DNA of 64,000 bases, taken from Marinobacter flavimaris. Its GTDB lineage: Bacteria > Pseudomonadota > Gammaproteobacteria > Pseudomonadales > Oleiphilaceae. Under the pieces are notes generated by a model. That model did not search any database. It had not been told where the DNA came from and was given only the letters and a program-made list of their open reading frames with translations. The stretch spans positions 1-64,000 of the forward strand of contig NZ_PSSW01000008.1 of the NCBI RefSeq assembly GCF_002933295.1, written 5' to 3'. The position numbers and the translations under genes were made by a program. Of this stretch, positions 55,516 through 63,637 are shown piece by piece (the first letter of the stretch is position 1; every line of letters begins with the position of its first letter).

Positions 55516-55805
55516 AAGAGCGGGAATTTGTCTCTGTTTTCCGGAGCAGCAAAAAGAAGGATACCTACCTTTTTGTTCGGCGCGGACAGAAGTGGGAGGA
55601 GCTTCCCGAGAGCCTCCGGGGTATTTTCGGTCAGCCGGTTCATTCCATGGATCTGGTCCTGACGCCCGACCGCAAGCTTGCGAGAACTACCGGAAATCAG
55701 GTTTTGAAAGCCATTGGCGAGAAAGACTTTTTTCTGCAAATGCCAGAAGAGCAGGAAGGTTACGTGGTGGACTTCAAGCGCAAACTGGATCAGCGCAATT
55801 CATGA
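55512..55805 (+). CDS. ycgL: YcgL domain protein
   Basis: 97 residues of the YcgL family (SVFRSSKKKDTYLFVRRGQ; FGQPVHSMDLVLTPDRKLAR). Function unknown; often found between rnd and ycgN, with overlapping ends as here. Confidence 0.93.
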   Translation: MKEREFVSVFRSSKKKDTYLFVRRGQKWEELPESLRGIFGQPVHSMDLVLTPDRKLARTTGNQVLKAIGEKDFFLQMPEEQEGYVVDFKRKLDQRNS

Positions 55806-56248
55806 TTGCCCAGGTGCCGTTCTGGCAACGCAAGCGCCTGCATGAGATGACGCCTGAAGAATGGGAGTCTCTTTGCGACGGTTGCGGAAAGTGCTGCCTG
55901 AACAAATTGGAAGACGAAGACACCGGCGAGGTCTACCACACCGATCTGGTGTGTCGGTATATGGACGAAGAAACCTGCCAGTGCACCGTTTACGAAGAGC
56001 GGCTTAAGAAGGTGCCGGGTTGCACGGTACTGACACCCGGTGCCGTCAACGACTACCATTGGTTACCGTACACCTGCGCCTACCGGACCCTGGCTGAAGA
56101 CCGGCCGCTGGCCGATTGGCATCCCTTGCGAAGCGGGGATCCGGATTCGGTGCACGAGGCCGGCGTTTCGATCCGTCACAAGGTGATTTCAGAAGACCGC
56201 GTGCCGGAAGAAGACTGGGAAGAACATATCATTCACTGGATCCTGTAA
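55802..56248 (+). CDS. ycgN: YcgN family cysteine-cluster protein
   Basis: 148 residues from the ATG at 55802 (ATGA overlap with ycgL). Cysteines in LCDGCGKCCLNKLED, LVCRYMDEETCQC, PGCTVL and TCAYR suggest an Fe-S or Zn cluster (UPF0260/CxxCxxCC type). Role unknown. Confidence 0.93.
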   Translation: MIAQVPFWQRKRLHEMTPEEWESLCDGCGKCCLNKLEDEDTGEVYHTDLVCRYMDEETCQCTVYEERLKKVPGCTVLTPGAVNDYHWLPYTCAYRTLAEDRPLADWHPLRSGDPDSVHEAGVSIRHKVISEDRVPEEDWEEHIIHWIL

Positions 56249-56592
56249 TGATTGATACCGATGCACAAATGGCCTACGGGATTTTCTGGGCCGCCTACGC
56301 TATAGCCTTTGTCGTGTTCTTTTACATGATGAAGAGCCTGATCCGTTTTCTGCCTTTTTATGGAGTGCGGACCCTGATTCTCGCCGCCCTGGTGGCTTTG
56401 CTGCTCACGCCGGTTGAATCACCCGATCTGGCCGGTTGGTGGATTCCGGCCTGGCTGTTCGGCGGTTACGAAATGATTCTTGGCGACGCCGACGCTTCAG
56501 GTCGGGCCCTGTTTAATCTGGGCCTCGCCGGCTTGGTCATGCTGCTGGTCTGGGTGTTGGATCTGGTTCGCTATCGTCTTGTTCGTAAATAG
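56248..56592 (+). CDS. small conserved membrane protein
   Basis: 114 residues with three membrane segments (about 10-28, 38-56, 90-108); start overlaps the ycgN stop (TAATG). No motif that tells a function. It precedes the MoxR/VWA cluster by 24 bases and may belong to it. Confidence 0.8.
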   Translation: MIDTDAQMAYGIFWAAYAIAFVVFFYMMKSLIRFLPFYGVRTLILAALVALLLTPVESPDLAGWWIPAWLFGGYEMILGDADASGRALFNLGLAGLVMLLVWVLDLVRYRLVRK

Positions 56593-56616
56593 CGCGAAAA
56601 AGAAAAAAAGATAAGG

Positions 56617-58752
56617 ATGGATGCCTTGAGAGAGATGACATCGAGATGGTTTGGGCTGGTTGCACTTTGTTTCGTGCTCAGTCTGCCAGTCGGGCTGAAT
56701 GCCCAGGAGAGCGACGATGTTCAATTGCCGGAGCAGTCTGACGTCCGGATCATAGTCGACATCTCGGGCTCCATGAAAGACACCGACCCGGAAAACCTGC
56801 GTCAGCCCGCCGTGCGTTTGCTGGCCCGGCTTTTGCCAGAGGGGGCCTCGGCGGGTGTCTGGACCTTCGGGCAGTATGTCAACATGCTGGTGCCGCACCG
56901 TGAGGTGACCAATGCGTGGCGGGAAATGGCCATTGAGCGCTCGGCTCAGATTAACTCGGTCGCACTCCGAACAAACCTTGGCGCGGCTATCGAGACAGCC
57001 AGCGATGATTATTTCACGGACGGCGATCTGAGCCGGACCCACTTCATACTGCTGACCGACGGCAAGGTCGATATCTCCGACGATCCTGCAAAGAATACCG
57101 CAGAGGAAGCTCGTATTCTGGATACGATTGTCGCTGATCTCATCGAAAGGGGTGCTACCTTTCATCCCGTGGCTCTCTCTGAGGCCGCCGATACCGACTT
57201 TCTGAAAGCGTTGGCGACAGACTCCGGCGGTCGTTTCCAGGTGGCGGATACAGCAGATGCGCTGAACCTGGCGTTTCTTCAGGCATTGAATACCGCGGTT
57301 CCACAGGAGCAGATTCCCATTGAGGGCAATGGCTTTACCGTGGACGAGGGCGTTCGTGAGTTTACCGCCCTGATTTTCTGGGGCGAGTCTGAAACCTCTG
57401 CCACCCGGGAGCTTGCCCTCGTGCGCCCGGACGATCAGGTCGTTAATTTTTCGGAGTTTCCCGACAACGTCCGCTGGGCCAGGGAAGCCGGTTACGACCT
57501 TATTACGGTCAATGAGCCGTTGGCAGGACAGTGGCGCATTGATGGCGAGCTCGGAGAGGGCAGCCGGGTTACGGTCGTTAGCGATCTGAGAATGGTGGTC
57601 AATCCTCTACCTCCTTCATTCACATTGCAGGAGCCCCTCAAGCTCCGGGTCGGCTTTTTCGAAGAAGGGGAGAAAATCACTAACCCCGATTTTCTGGGTG
57701 TGATTGAGGTCAGCCTCAGTATCACCTCCGAGGATGGCAGAAGTGGAACCAAGGTATTGTCGGGAGAGCTGCCGCCGGAAGACGGCACCTACCGGGATAC
57801 GGTCAGTCGTTTGCCAGCCGCGGGCCTCTACACTTTTGATGTGGTGGCCGATGGCCAGACCTTCAGCCGCAAGTTCAGCGCCACCGTCGGGTTTACGATG
57901 CCTGAAGGGGCTGAGCCCGCTGATCAGCCGGCTGAATCGCCCGAGCCGGAGGTGACCGAACCGGCACTCGCCTCTGAGCAGTCTGAACCGGAGCCGCCGG
58001 TGTCTGAGCCGGAGCAATCCGGGCCGGAACCGGCGATTACATCGCCCATCGACGTAAGCGAGGTGGAGGAGCCAGAGACGCCAGCGGTCCAGGAGCCTGA
58101 ACCGGCCCCTGAGGAGCCGGAAGACGCGGAACCTGCTTTTGCCGTGCCTTTGTGGATGGTCGGCGCAGCCGGCGGTGGTCTTCTCTTCATTGGCGGTTTG
58201 GTCTGGTTTGCCATCCGTAAGCGTAAACAGGATCAGCAGGCGCAAGAGAAAGCAGCATCAGAGCGCGAAACACTTGAGGATCTGCCGGACGAGACCGAAT
58301 TAGAACCCGAACCCGAGCCGGAGGCAGTCTCAGAGCCGGAAGAGGATGTCGAAGCCGAGGAAATCCCTGAGGTAACCGAGGAAGCATTTGAGGACGATAT
58401 GTCTGAGCTGGAGGCCGTCATTGATGAACATGAGGCCGCTCTGAAGTCGGAAGATGAAGCGCTTACGGAACCAGAGATTGAACCGACCGACGAACTGGAA
58501 GAGGACATCCCGGTAGCGGATACCCCGGTGGAGGAAGAGCCTGGCGAGTTGGATGAGGATATCCCGGAGCTGGAGGATATTGCCGATCCGTCCGACGCTG
58601 ATGGGCCGGAAGATGATGATGAGGAGGAGTTCGGGCTTGAAGATTTCGATCTGTCCGAATTCGACGATTTACCCGATTATGATCAGGACGAGTCCGGATT
58701 GCCCGAAGACGACTCGAAGAAAAAACCGGATCAGAAAGACCAGAAAAAGTAA
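56617..58752 (+). CDS. von Willebrand factor A domain protein, membrane anchored, acidic tail
   Basis: 711 residues; an in-frame ATG at 56635 is an alternative start. Signal peptide (to about LNAQES), VWA domain with MIDAS residues VDISGSMKD and LLTDGKVD, beta-rich region, a Pro/Glu linker (about 435-510), a membrane helix WMVGAAGGGLLFIGGLVWF near 515-535, and a very acidic cytoplasmic tail of some 170 residues. Likely a metal-dependent adhesion or chaperone partner of the MoxR ATPase encoded 17 bases downstream. Confidence 0.87.
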   Translation: MDALREMTSRWFGLVALCFVLSLPVGLNAQESDDVQLPEQSDVRIIVDISGSMKDTDPENLRQPAVRLLARLLPEGASAGVWTFGQYVNMLVPHREVTNAWREMAIERSAQINSVALRTNLGAAIETASDDYFTDGDLSRTHFILLTDGKVDISDDPAKNTAEEARILDTIVADLIERGATFHPVALSEAADTDFLKALATDSGGRFQVADTADALNLAFLQALNTAVPQEQIPIEGNGFTVDEGVREFTALIFWGESETSATRELALVRPDDQVVNFSEFPDNVRWAREAGYDLITVNEPLAGQWRIDGELGEGSRVTVVSDLRMVVNPLPPSFTLQEPLKLRVGFFEEGEKITNPDFLGVIEVSLSITSEDGRSGTKVLSGELPPEDGTYRDTVSRLPAAGLYTFDVVADGQTFSRKFSATVGFTMPEGAEPADQPAESPEPEVTEPALASEQSEPEPPVSEPEQSGPEPAITSPIDVSEVEEPETPAVQEPEPAPEEPEDAEPAFAVPLWMVGAAGGGLLFIGGLVWFAIRKRKQDQQAQEKAASERETLEDLPDETELEPEPEPEAVSEPEEDVEAEEIPEVTEEAFEDDMSELEAVIDEHEAALKSEDEALTEPEIEPTDELEEDIPVADTPVEEEPGELDEDIPELEDIADPSDADGPEDDDEEEFGLEDFDLSEFDDLPDYDQDESGLPEDDSKKKPDQKDQKK

Positions 58753-58769
58753 CCAACAGGAACCAGACC

Positions 58770-59612
58770 ATGAAGTTTACCGGTACCGAGAAGTATGTAG
58801 CCACCGATGACCTGCAAATGGCCGTCAACGCAGCGATTGCGCTTCAGCGCCCGCTGTTGATCAAGGGCGAGCCGGGCACCGGGAAAACCCTGCTGGCCGA
58901 GGAAATGGCCGCCGCCCTCGGGATGAGACTGATTCCCTGGCACATCAAGTCCACCACCAAGGCCCAGCAGGGCCTGTACGAGTACGATGCGGTTTCCCGT
59001 CTGCGGGACTCCCAGTTGGGTGATGAAAAGGTCAAGGACATCAGCAACTACATCGTAAAGGGCAAGCTTTGGGAGGCCTTTGAGGCTGATGAGCAGGTTG
59101 TGTTGCTGATTGATGAAATCGACAAAGCGGATATCGAATTCCCTAACGACCTCTTGCTGGAACTCGACCGTATGGAGTTCTTTGTCTATGAGACTCAGAA
59201 GTTGGTTAAGGCAAAGAAACGCCCGATCGTGGTGATCACCAGTAACAACGAAAAAGAACTGCCGGATGCCTTCCTGCGTCGGTGCTTCTTCCATTACATC
59301 AGTTTCCCCGACCATGACACCATGCAGAATATCGTGGACGTTCATTTCCCGGGCTTGCAGCAGGAAATCGTTCGGGATGCCCTGGAAGTTTTCTTCGATG
59401 TGCGCAAGGTCCCTGGCCTGAAGAAGAAACCGTCCACCTCGGAGCTGATTGATTGGCTGAAGCTGCTGATGGCTGATGAGCTGTCTGCGAAAATGTTGCA
59501 GGAAAAGGATTCCAGTTCGGCGCTGCCGCCTCTTTACGGTGCTCTGGTGAAGAACGAGCAGGATGTTCACCTGTTGCAGAAGCTCGCGTTCATGGCCCGT
59601 CGTCGCAGCTGA
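58770..59612 (+). CDS. MoxR family AAA+ ATPase
   Basis: 280 residues. Walker A KGEPGTGKTLLAEE, Walker B VVLLIDEIDKADIEFPN, sensor 1 VITSNNEKELPDAFLRR. MoxR ATPases act with VWA proteins as chaperones in maturation of enzymes or complexes; VWA proteins lie directly before and after. Confidence 0.93.
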   Translation: MKFTGTEKYVATDDLQMAVNAAIALQRPLLIKGEPGTGKTLLAEEMAAALGMRLIPWHIKSTTKAQQGLYEYDAVSRLRDSQLGDEKVKDISNYIVKGKLWEAFEADEQVVLLIDEIDKADIEFPNDLLLELDRMEFFVYETQKLVKAKKRPIVVITSNNEKELPDAFLRRCFFHYISFPDHDTMQNIVDVHFPGLQQEIVRDALEVFFDVRKVPGLKKKPSTSELIDWLKLLMADELSAKMLQEKDSSSALPPLYGALVKNEQDVHLLQKLAFMARRRS

Positions 59613-59646
59613 TTCTCGGCAAGAACACTGGCAAGAGTCACGTTTT

Positions 59647-60825
59647 ATGTTGATTGATTTTTTTCTTGAAGTTCGGCGTGCGAGGGTGCCGGCTAGTTTG
59701 AGGGAATTCCTGGATCTTCTGGAAGCCCTTCAGAAAAGGCTCGCCTTTGCGGATATGGAAGAGTTCTACTATCTCGCTCGCCTCTGTCTGGTTAAGGACG
59801 AGCGCCACTTCGACAAGTTTGACCGTGCCTTTCAGGCTTACTTTGAAGGTATCGAGAACCTCGACGACCTGCTGGAAGCCCTGATTCCGGACGACTGGTT
59901 GAGGGCCGAGTTCGAGAAGCACCTGTCTGAGGAAGAGAAGGCCAAGATTGATTCTCTGGGAGGCCTTGAGGAGCTTATCGAGACTTTCAAGAAGCGAATG
60001 GAAGAGCAGGAAGAGCGCCACGCCGGTGGCAACAAATGGATCGGAACCGGCGGCACTTCACCATTCGGGGCGAACGGCTATAACCCCGAGGGCTTCCGTA
60101 TTGGCCAGAAGAATGGCCGCCACGGCAGGGCCGTTAAAGTCTGGGAAAAACGCGAGTTCAAGGATCTGGACGACAGCGTGACTCTGGGCATACGGAACAT
60201 CAAGGTGGCGTTGCGTCGGTTGCGTAAGTTCGCCCGCCAGGGTGCGGCAGACCAGCTGGATATGGACGACACGATTCGTTCCACTGCCCGCAATGCCGGT
60301 TATCTGGATCTGAAGATGGTGCCCGAACGGCATAACGCTGTGAAAGTGCTGATCTTCTTCGATGTGGGCGGCTCCATGGACCCCCACGTTCGTGTCTGTG
60401 AGGAGCTGTTTTCGGCCGCACGGCTCGAATTCAAGCACATGGAATATTTCTATTTCCACAATTTCGTCTATGAAAGTGTCTGGAAAACCAATATTCGCCG
60501 GATGAATGAAACCACCAGCACCTGGGACATTCTTCACAAGTACACGCCCGACTACAAAGTGATCTTTGTCGGCGATGCGACCATGGCGCCTTACGAGATT
60601 TCCCATCCCGGTGGTTCAATTGAGCACTGGAACGAGGAAGCGGGCGCTACCTGGTTTCAACGCATCAATGAGCACTTCCGCAAGGTTGTCTGGATCAACC
60701 CGCTTCCCGAGAGTTACTGGGGTAGCGGAGGTTCGTTGGGCATGACCAAGCAGCTCGTCAACGACCACATGTATCCGCTGACCGTTGAGGGCCTTGAGTC
60801 GGCCATGAAGCAATTAAGTAAGTGA
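59647..60825 (+). CDS. VWA domain protein, CoxE-like
   Basis: About 392 residues from the ATG at 59647; earlier in-frame starts lie inside the MoxR gene. Helical N-terminal part, then a VWA-like domain with MIDAS variant FFDVGGSMDPH (Gly where Ser is usual in DxSxS) and VIFVGDATMAPYE. No signal peptide: cytoplasmic partner of the MoxR ATPase. Confidence 0.9.
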   Translation: MLIDFFLEVRRARVPASLREFLDLLEALQKRLAFADMEEFYYLARLCLVKDERHFDKFDRAFQAYFEGIENLDDLLEALIPDDWLRAEFEKHLSEEEKAKIDSLGGLEELIETFKKRMEEQEERHAGGNKWIGTGGTSPFGANGYNPEGFRIGQKNGRHGRAVKVWEKREFKDLDDSVTLGIRNIKVALRRLRKFARQGAADQLDMDDTIRSTARNAGYLDLKMVPERHNAVKVLIFFDVGGSMDPHVRVCEELFSAARLEFKHMEYFYFHNFVYESVWKTNIRRMNETTSTWDILHKYTPDYKVIFVGDATMAPYEISHPGGSIEHWNEEAGATWFQRINEHFRKVVWINPLPESYWGSGGSLGMTKQLVNDHMYPLTVEGLESAMKQLSK

Positions 60826-60829
60826 CAGC

Positions 60830-60851
60830 AGGGAGTCCCTTGGGGCTCCCT
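60830..60851. terminator. hairpin between convergent genes
   Basis: AGGGAGTCCC and GGGGCTCCCT form a 9-10 bp stem (one G-U pair) exactly between two convergent stops. No T-run, so termination efficiency is uncertain. Confidence 0.5.
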
Positions 60852-61565
60852 CTACTGAGGTGGGATGAAAAGTACGGTCCGCGTTTCCAGGCGACCATCA
60901 AGCATGTCGTTGACTGCTGTTTTCAATGGTATGGCTGCGATCGCCAGTTGGCCCTTAAAATCCTCGTTTTGATTCACCATCAGATTGAGTGCGGCGAACG
61001 CCCGTTGAGACTCAATGAAGAATGGAAGCGAATGAGTTTCATCGGCGTTTTTCATGGTCAAGAATCCACCTCCATCTTTCATGCGGACCGCGAAAACCGG
61101 CGTTTCATTGAAACTGTCGTCCTTCATGATTCTGCGAGCGGCATCAACTTGGGCTGGGTCTGCAATCAGGGCGTGTTTTACCTTAGAGTGTTTTGAATTT
61201 TGCATATTCGAATAGATTTCACCGAGCCCTTTCTGAATAACCATTGTTTCAACGGGTGGCTCTTTCGTTAGTAAGTCATCCCGAAGCGATCCGGCTGATC
61301 CAGCGTAAAAAAAGACCGGTACAACAGTTACCCCATCTTTTCCCGCATCAACCGTGTAGCGTTCCCCGGTTGGTCGTTCCAGGAAATAAACTGGCACCGC
61401 ATTGAGTTTGTCGGCTATCGCTTTTAACTTCGTGGCGTTTTGCGTTTCCGCAGCGAAAACATCACACGTAAGTAAGACAAACAATGCCGCCAGACTGCGA
61501 ATGGCGAGTTGCTTCCTACCGAAGAATTTCTTCAGTGTTTTTAACGGGCTTTCTAAGAGTCTCAT
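60852..61565 (-). CDS. uncharacterised exported protein (weakly Tic22-like)
   Basis: 237 residues with SD AGGA before the ATG. N-terminal signal/anchor (LAALFVLLTCDVFAAE). The repeated pattern VPVYFLERPTGERY / VVPVFFYAGSAGSLRDDL / VFAVRMKDGGGF / LPFFIESQRAFAALNL recalls the Tic22 fold, but this is a faint likeness only. I do not recognise its function. The 310-base gap upstream (61566-61875) holds the regulatory sites of the PEP-CTERM gene at 61876. Confidence 0.6.
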   Translation of the reverse strand: MRLLESPLKTLKKFFGRKQLAIRSLAALFVLLTCDVFAAETQNATKLKAIADKLNAVPVYFLERPTGERYTVDAGKDGVTVVPVFFYAGSAGSLRDDLLTKEPPVETMVIQKGLGEIYSNMQNSKHSKVKHALIADPAQVDAARRIMKDDSFNETPVFAVRMKDGGGFLTMKNADETHSLPFFIESQRAFAALNLMVNQNEDFKGQLAIAAIPLKTAVNDMLDGRLETRTVLFIPPQ

Positions 61566-61675
61566 GGCAAGTCCTATGCGCTTGGTGATGTCCTATTTCA
61601 GTAAACTATAGCCATGCAGGAATGGCAAATTGTCTAAGAACATACTGAAGATTTCTCGAACCCTTAACACTCCAG

Positions 61676-61692
61676 TGTCGGGATCTTTTACG
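61676..61692 (+). promoter_or_regulatory. putative PrsR upstream activator site 3
   Basis: TGTCGGGATCTTTTACG, 12-13 of 17 positions as in site 1, about 103-119 bases before the predicted start of the third PEP-CTERM gene. The last A of the TGT-N11-ACA dyad is G here. Confidence 0.4.
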
Positions 61693-61768
61693 GATTAGAT
61701 CCAACCTTTGAAGGAATGATGTCAGGAGCGTTTAAGATTAAACAATGAAAACAAGACCATAGCGGATG

Positions 61769-61784
61769 TGGAATAAGGATTGCT
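61769..61784 (+). promoter_or_regulatory. sigma-54 (-24/-12) promoter of PEP-CTERM gene 3
   Basis: TGGAAT-AAGGA-TTGCT: perfect -12 element, TGG at -24, correct spacing. Predicted start near 61795, leader about 81 bases. Confidence 0.65.
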
Positions 61785-61875
61785 TTTTATTGGTTTGGAG
61801 CCTTACGAGGTAACGACGTCGTAGAAATAGCGGCGATACAAAGCAAGTAAGCGTAATTTGATATGGAGAATCATT

Positions 61876-62661
61876 ATGAGCGTTTTTAAAAAGTTTTTCG
61901 GGGTCATATTGTTGGCCTCGGTGGCTTATTTCCCCTGGGTGGCGCAGGCAGTTCCTACCCAGGTTGATCTGGAGTTGGTGCTGGCTGTAGATGTGTCGGG
62001 TAGCGTCGATGCCACTGAGTACGCTGGCCAAAAAGCTGGTTACATAGCCGCGTTTAATGATGCAGCTATTCAGAGTGCGATTACGAGCGGCAAGTACGGT
62101 AGCATCGCCGTTACTTACGTGGAGTGGTCAGCCAGCAGCCAGCAGGCACAGTTGGTGGACTGGACTTTGATTGATAGTGCTGCCAGTGCCAGTGCTTTTG
62201 CAACTGCGATTGACAACACGAGTCGAGCATTCGGCAACACTACTGGCGTCGGATCAGCTATTCAGTATTCCGCGGGTCTGTTTAGTTTCAATGACATGGA
62301 CAATGCCAAGTATGTGGGTGACCGAAAGGTTATTGATATTTCTGGCGACGGCCAGAATAATACCGGCATTTCCCCGTCGACCGCTCGCGATGCTGCATTA
62401 TTGGCAGGCGTAACCACCATCAATGCAATTGCAATTCAAAGTCTCTCTCTTGAGACCTATTTCGAAAATAATGTGATTGGTGGGGCCAATGCCTTTGCAA
62501 CTTTCGCGGCCGACTTTGAGGATGATTTTTCGCAAGCTATCAAGGATAAAATTTTCCGCGAAGTTACTGACAAACCGGTCCCAGAGCCCGCAACCTTTGG
62601 CCTGCTCGGCCTTGGTCTGGCAGGGCTGGCGTTTGCCCGTCGTCGTAAGCTGGCCAGCTGA
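61876..62661 (+). CDS. PEP-CTERM protein with DUF1194 (VWA-like) domain
   Basis: About 261 residues from the ATG at 61876 (GGAG eight bases before). Signal peptide ending PWVAQA; VWA-like domain with LVLAVDVSGSVDATEY (MIDAS DxSxS) and KVIDISGDGQNNTG; tail VPEPATFGLLGLGLAGLAF then ARRRKLAS, the exosortase A signal. It lies 14 kb from the exosortase region, but has a sigma-54 promoter and a PrsR-like site as the other two do, so it is probably in the same regulon. Confidence 0.92.
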   Translation: MSVFKKFFGVILLASVAYFPWVAQAVPTQVDLELVLAVDVSGSVDATEYAGQKAGYIAAFNDAAIQSAITSGKYGSIAVTYVEWSASSQQAQLVDWTLIDSAASASAFATAIDNTSRAFGNTTGVGSAIQYSAGLFSFNDMDNAKYVGDRKVIDISGDGQNNTGISPSTARDAALLAGVTTINAIAIQSLSLETYFENNVIGGANAFATFAADFEDDFSQAIKDKIFREVTDKPVPEPATFGLLGLGLAGLAFARRRKLAS

Positions 62662-62691
62662 AGCATATAGCAAAATTGCGCAAGACTTGAG

Positions 62692-62716
62692 ACCCTCCTT
62701 AATTGGAGGGTTTTTT
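62692..62716 (+). terminator. intrinsic terminator
   Basis: ACCCTCC-TTAATT-GGAGGGT stem (62692-62711) followed by TTTTT, 30 bases after the PEP-CTERM gene stop. Confidence 0.9.
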
Positions 62717-62725
62717 GTTTCTGCG

Positions 62726-62780
62726 TATGCCGAACATAAAAAAGCCGATGCGGTTGAGGGCATCGGCAAAGCTCGGCATA
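62726..62780 (-). repeat. nested palindrome with minus-strand terminator
   Basis: Outer arms TATGCCGA (62726) and TCGGCATA (62773) enclose a second stem GCCGATGC/GCATCGGC (62744-62767). On the minus strand the inner stem is followed by a T6 run, as in an intrinsic terminator, though no minus-strand gene ends here. The remaining 62781-63082 shows nothing else I can support. Confidence 0.6.
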
Positions 62781-63082
62781 TCAAGCGGGGTTGCCTGAAG
62801 GCACTCCCGCCACTATTGCTAGAGCAAATACAGGGCCAGTTGAATTAAATGCCGACAAAACAGTCGTTTGAGATTCAACTTATCTGCAAAGTCCTGTTCC
62901 GTTGCGATATCCTCTGCGACCCTGTCAAATAACTCGACACTCGCCAGCTTGTTTTATTCCCGCCATGCGTTTTCCAATTGGTGATCTGGATACCGTTCTT
63001 GTCGGTTACCAAGTGTTACGCTTTCTGCCGATCTGTTACAGAACTTTGCACTCGTTACAGAGGCTAAAAGGGCAGGAGGCTT

Positions 63083-63631
63083 ATGGTCGGCATACAAAAA
63101 TTACAAAGCGGCCGGATTTCACTTCAAAAGGTAATCAGCATTGCGGTACTGGTTCCGGTGTTGCTCGCGGCTAAAACCTCGGTTGCAGCGGGGCTTGACG
63201 AGGAACTGGAGGAGCTGAGCGCAAAAGTAGCCAGTCACTCTGAAGACGTATTTGCGCTCGAGCAGAAAGTTCTTCATCCAGCCAACACCAGACTGGCAGT
63301 TTTCCTGACACTTCAAAGCCGGGATGCGCTCGATCTTGATTCCGTCGAGCTCTTCGTGAATGGCCAGCCTGTCGCTTCCCACCTGTATTCCGATAGAGAG
63401 CGGACATCGCTAGAACGCGGTGGAATCCAGCAGTTGTTCACCGGGAACCTGGAAAACGGCGAGCATGAGTTGAAAACGGTGATTACCGCTCGCTCTGCCG
63501 ATGATGATTTCGTGCGGCGGGAATCCACCCATAAGTTCAGAAAACGCCCCGGCGTGCTTCGTTTGCAGATGAGTCTGGAAGCCCGGGCGCCCGATTACGA
63601 ACCTCGGGTTTCTTTCGTGGAGTGGGAGTAG
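63083..63631 (+). CDS. uncharacterised secreted protein
   Basis: 182 residues, SD AGGAGG before the ATG. Signal/anchor near residues 17-36 (VISIAVLVPVLLAAKTSVAA), then a short coiled stretch DEELEELSAKVASHSEDVFALEQK and a beta-rich part (LAVFLTLQSRDALDLDSVEL). Not recognised. Six bases before the next gene, so likely an operon with the TPR-like protein. Confidence 0.75.
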   Translation: MVGIQKLQSGRISLQKVISIAVLVPVLLAAKTSVAAGLDEELEELSAKVASHSEDVFALEQKVLHPANTRLAVFLTLQSRDALDLDSVELFVNGQPVASHLYSDRERTSLERGGIQQLFTGNLENGEHELKTVITARSADDDFVRRESTHKFRKRPGVLRLQMSLEARAPDYEPRVSFVEWE

Positions 63632-63637
63632 GGCGCC

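Noticed and set aside
61795..61875. c-di-GMP riboswitch in the leader of the third PEP-CTERM gene
   Set aside because: No GNRA-capped first hairpin and no AAAGCC / GGUUGC blocks; only the short palindrome ACGACGTCGT is present.
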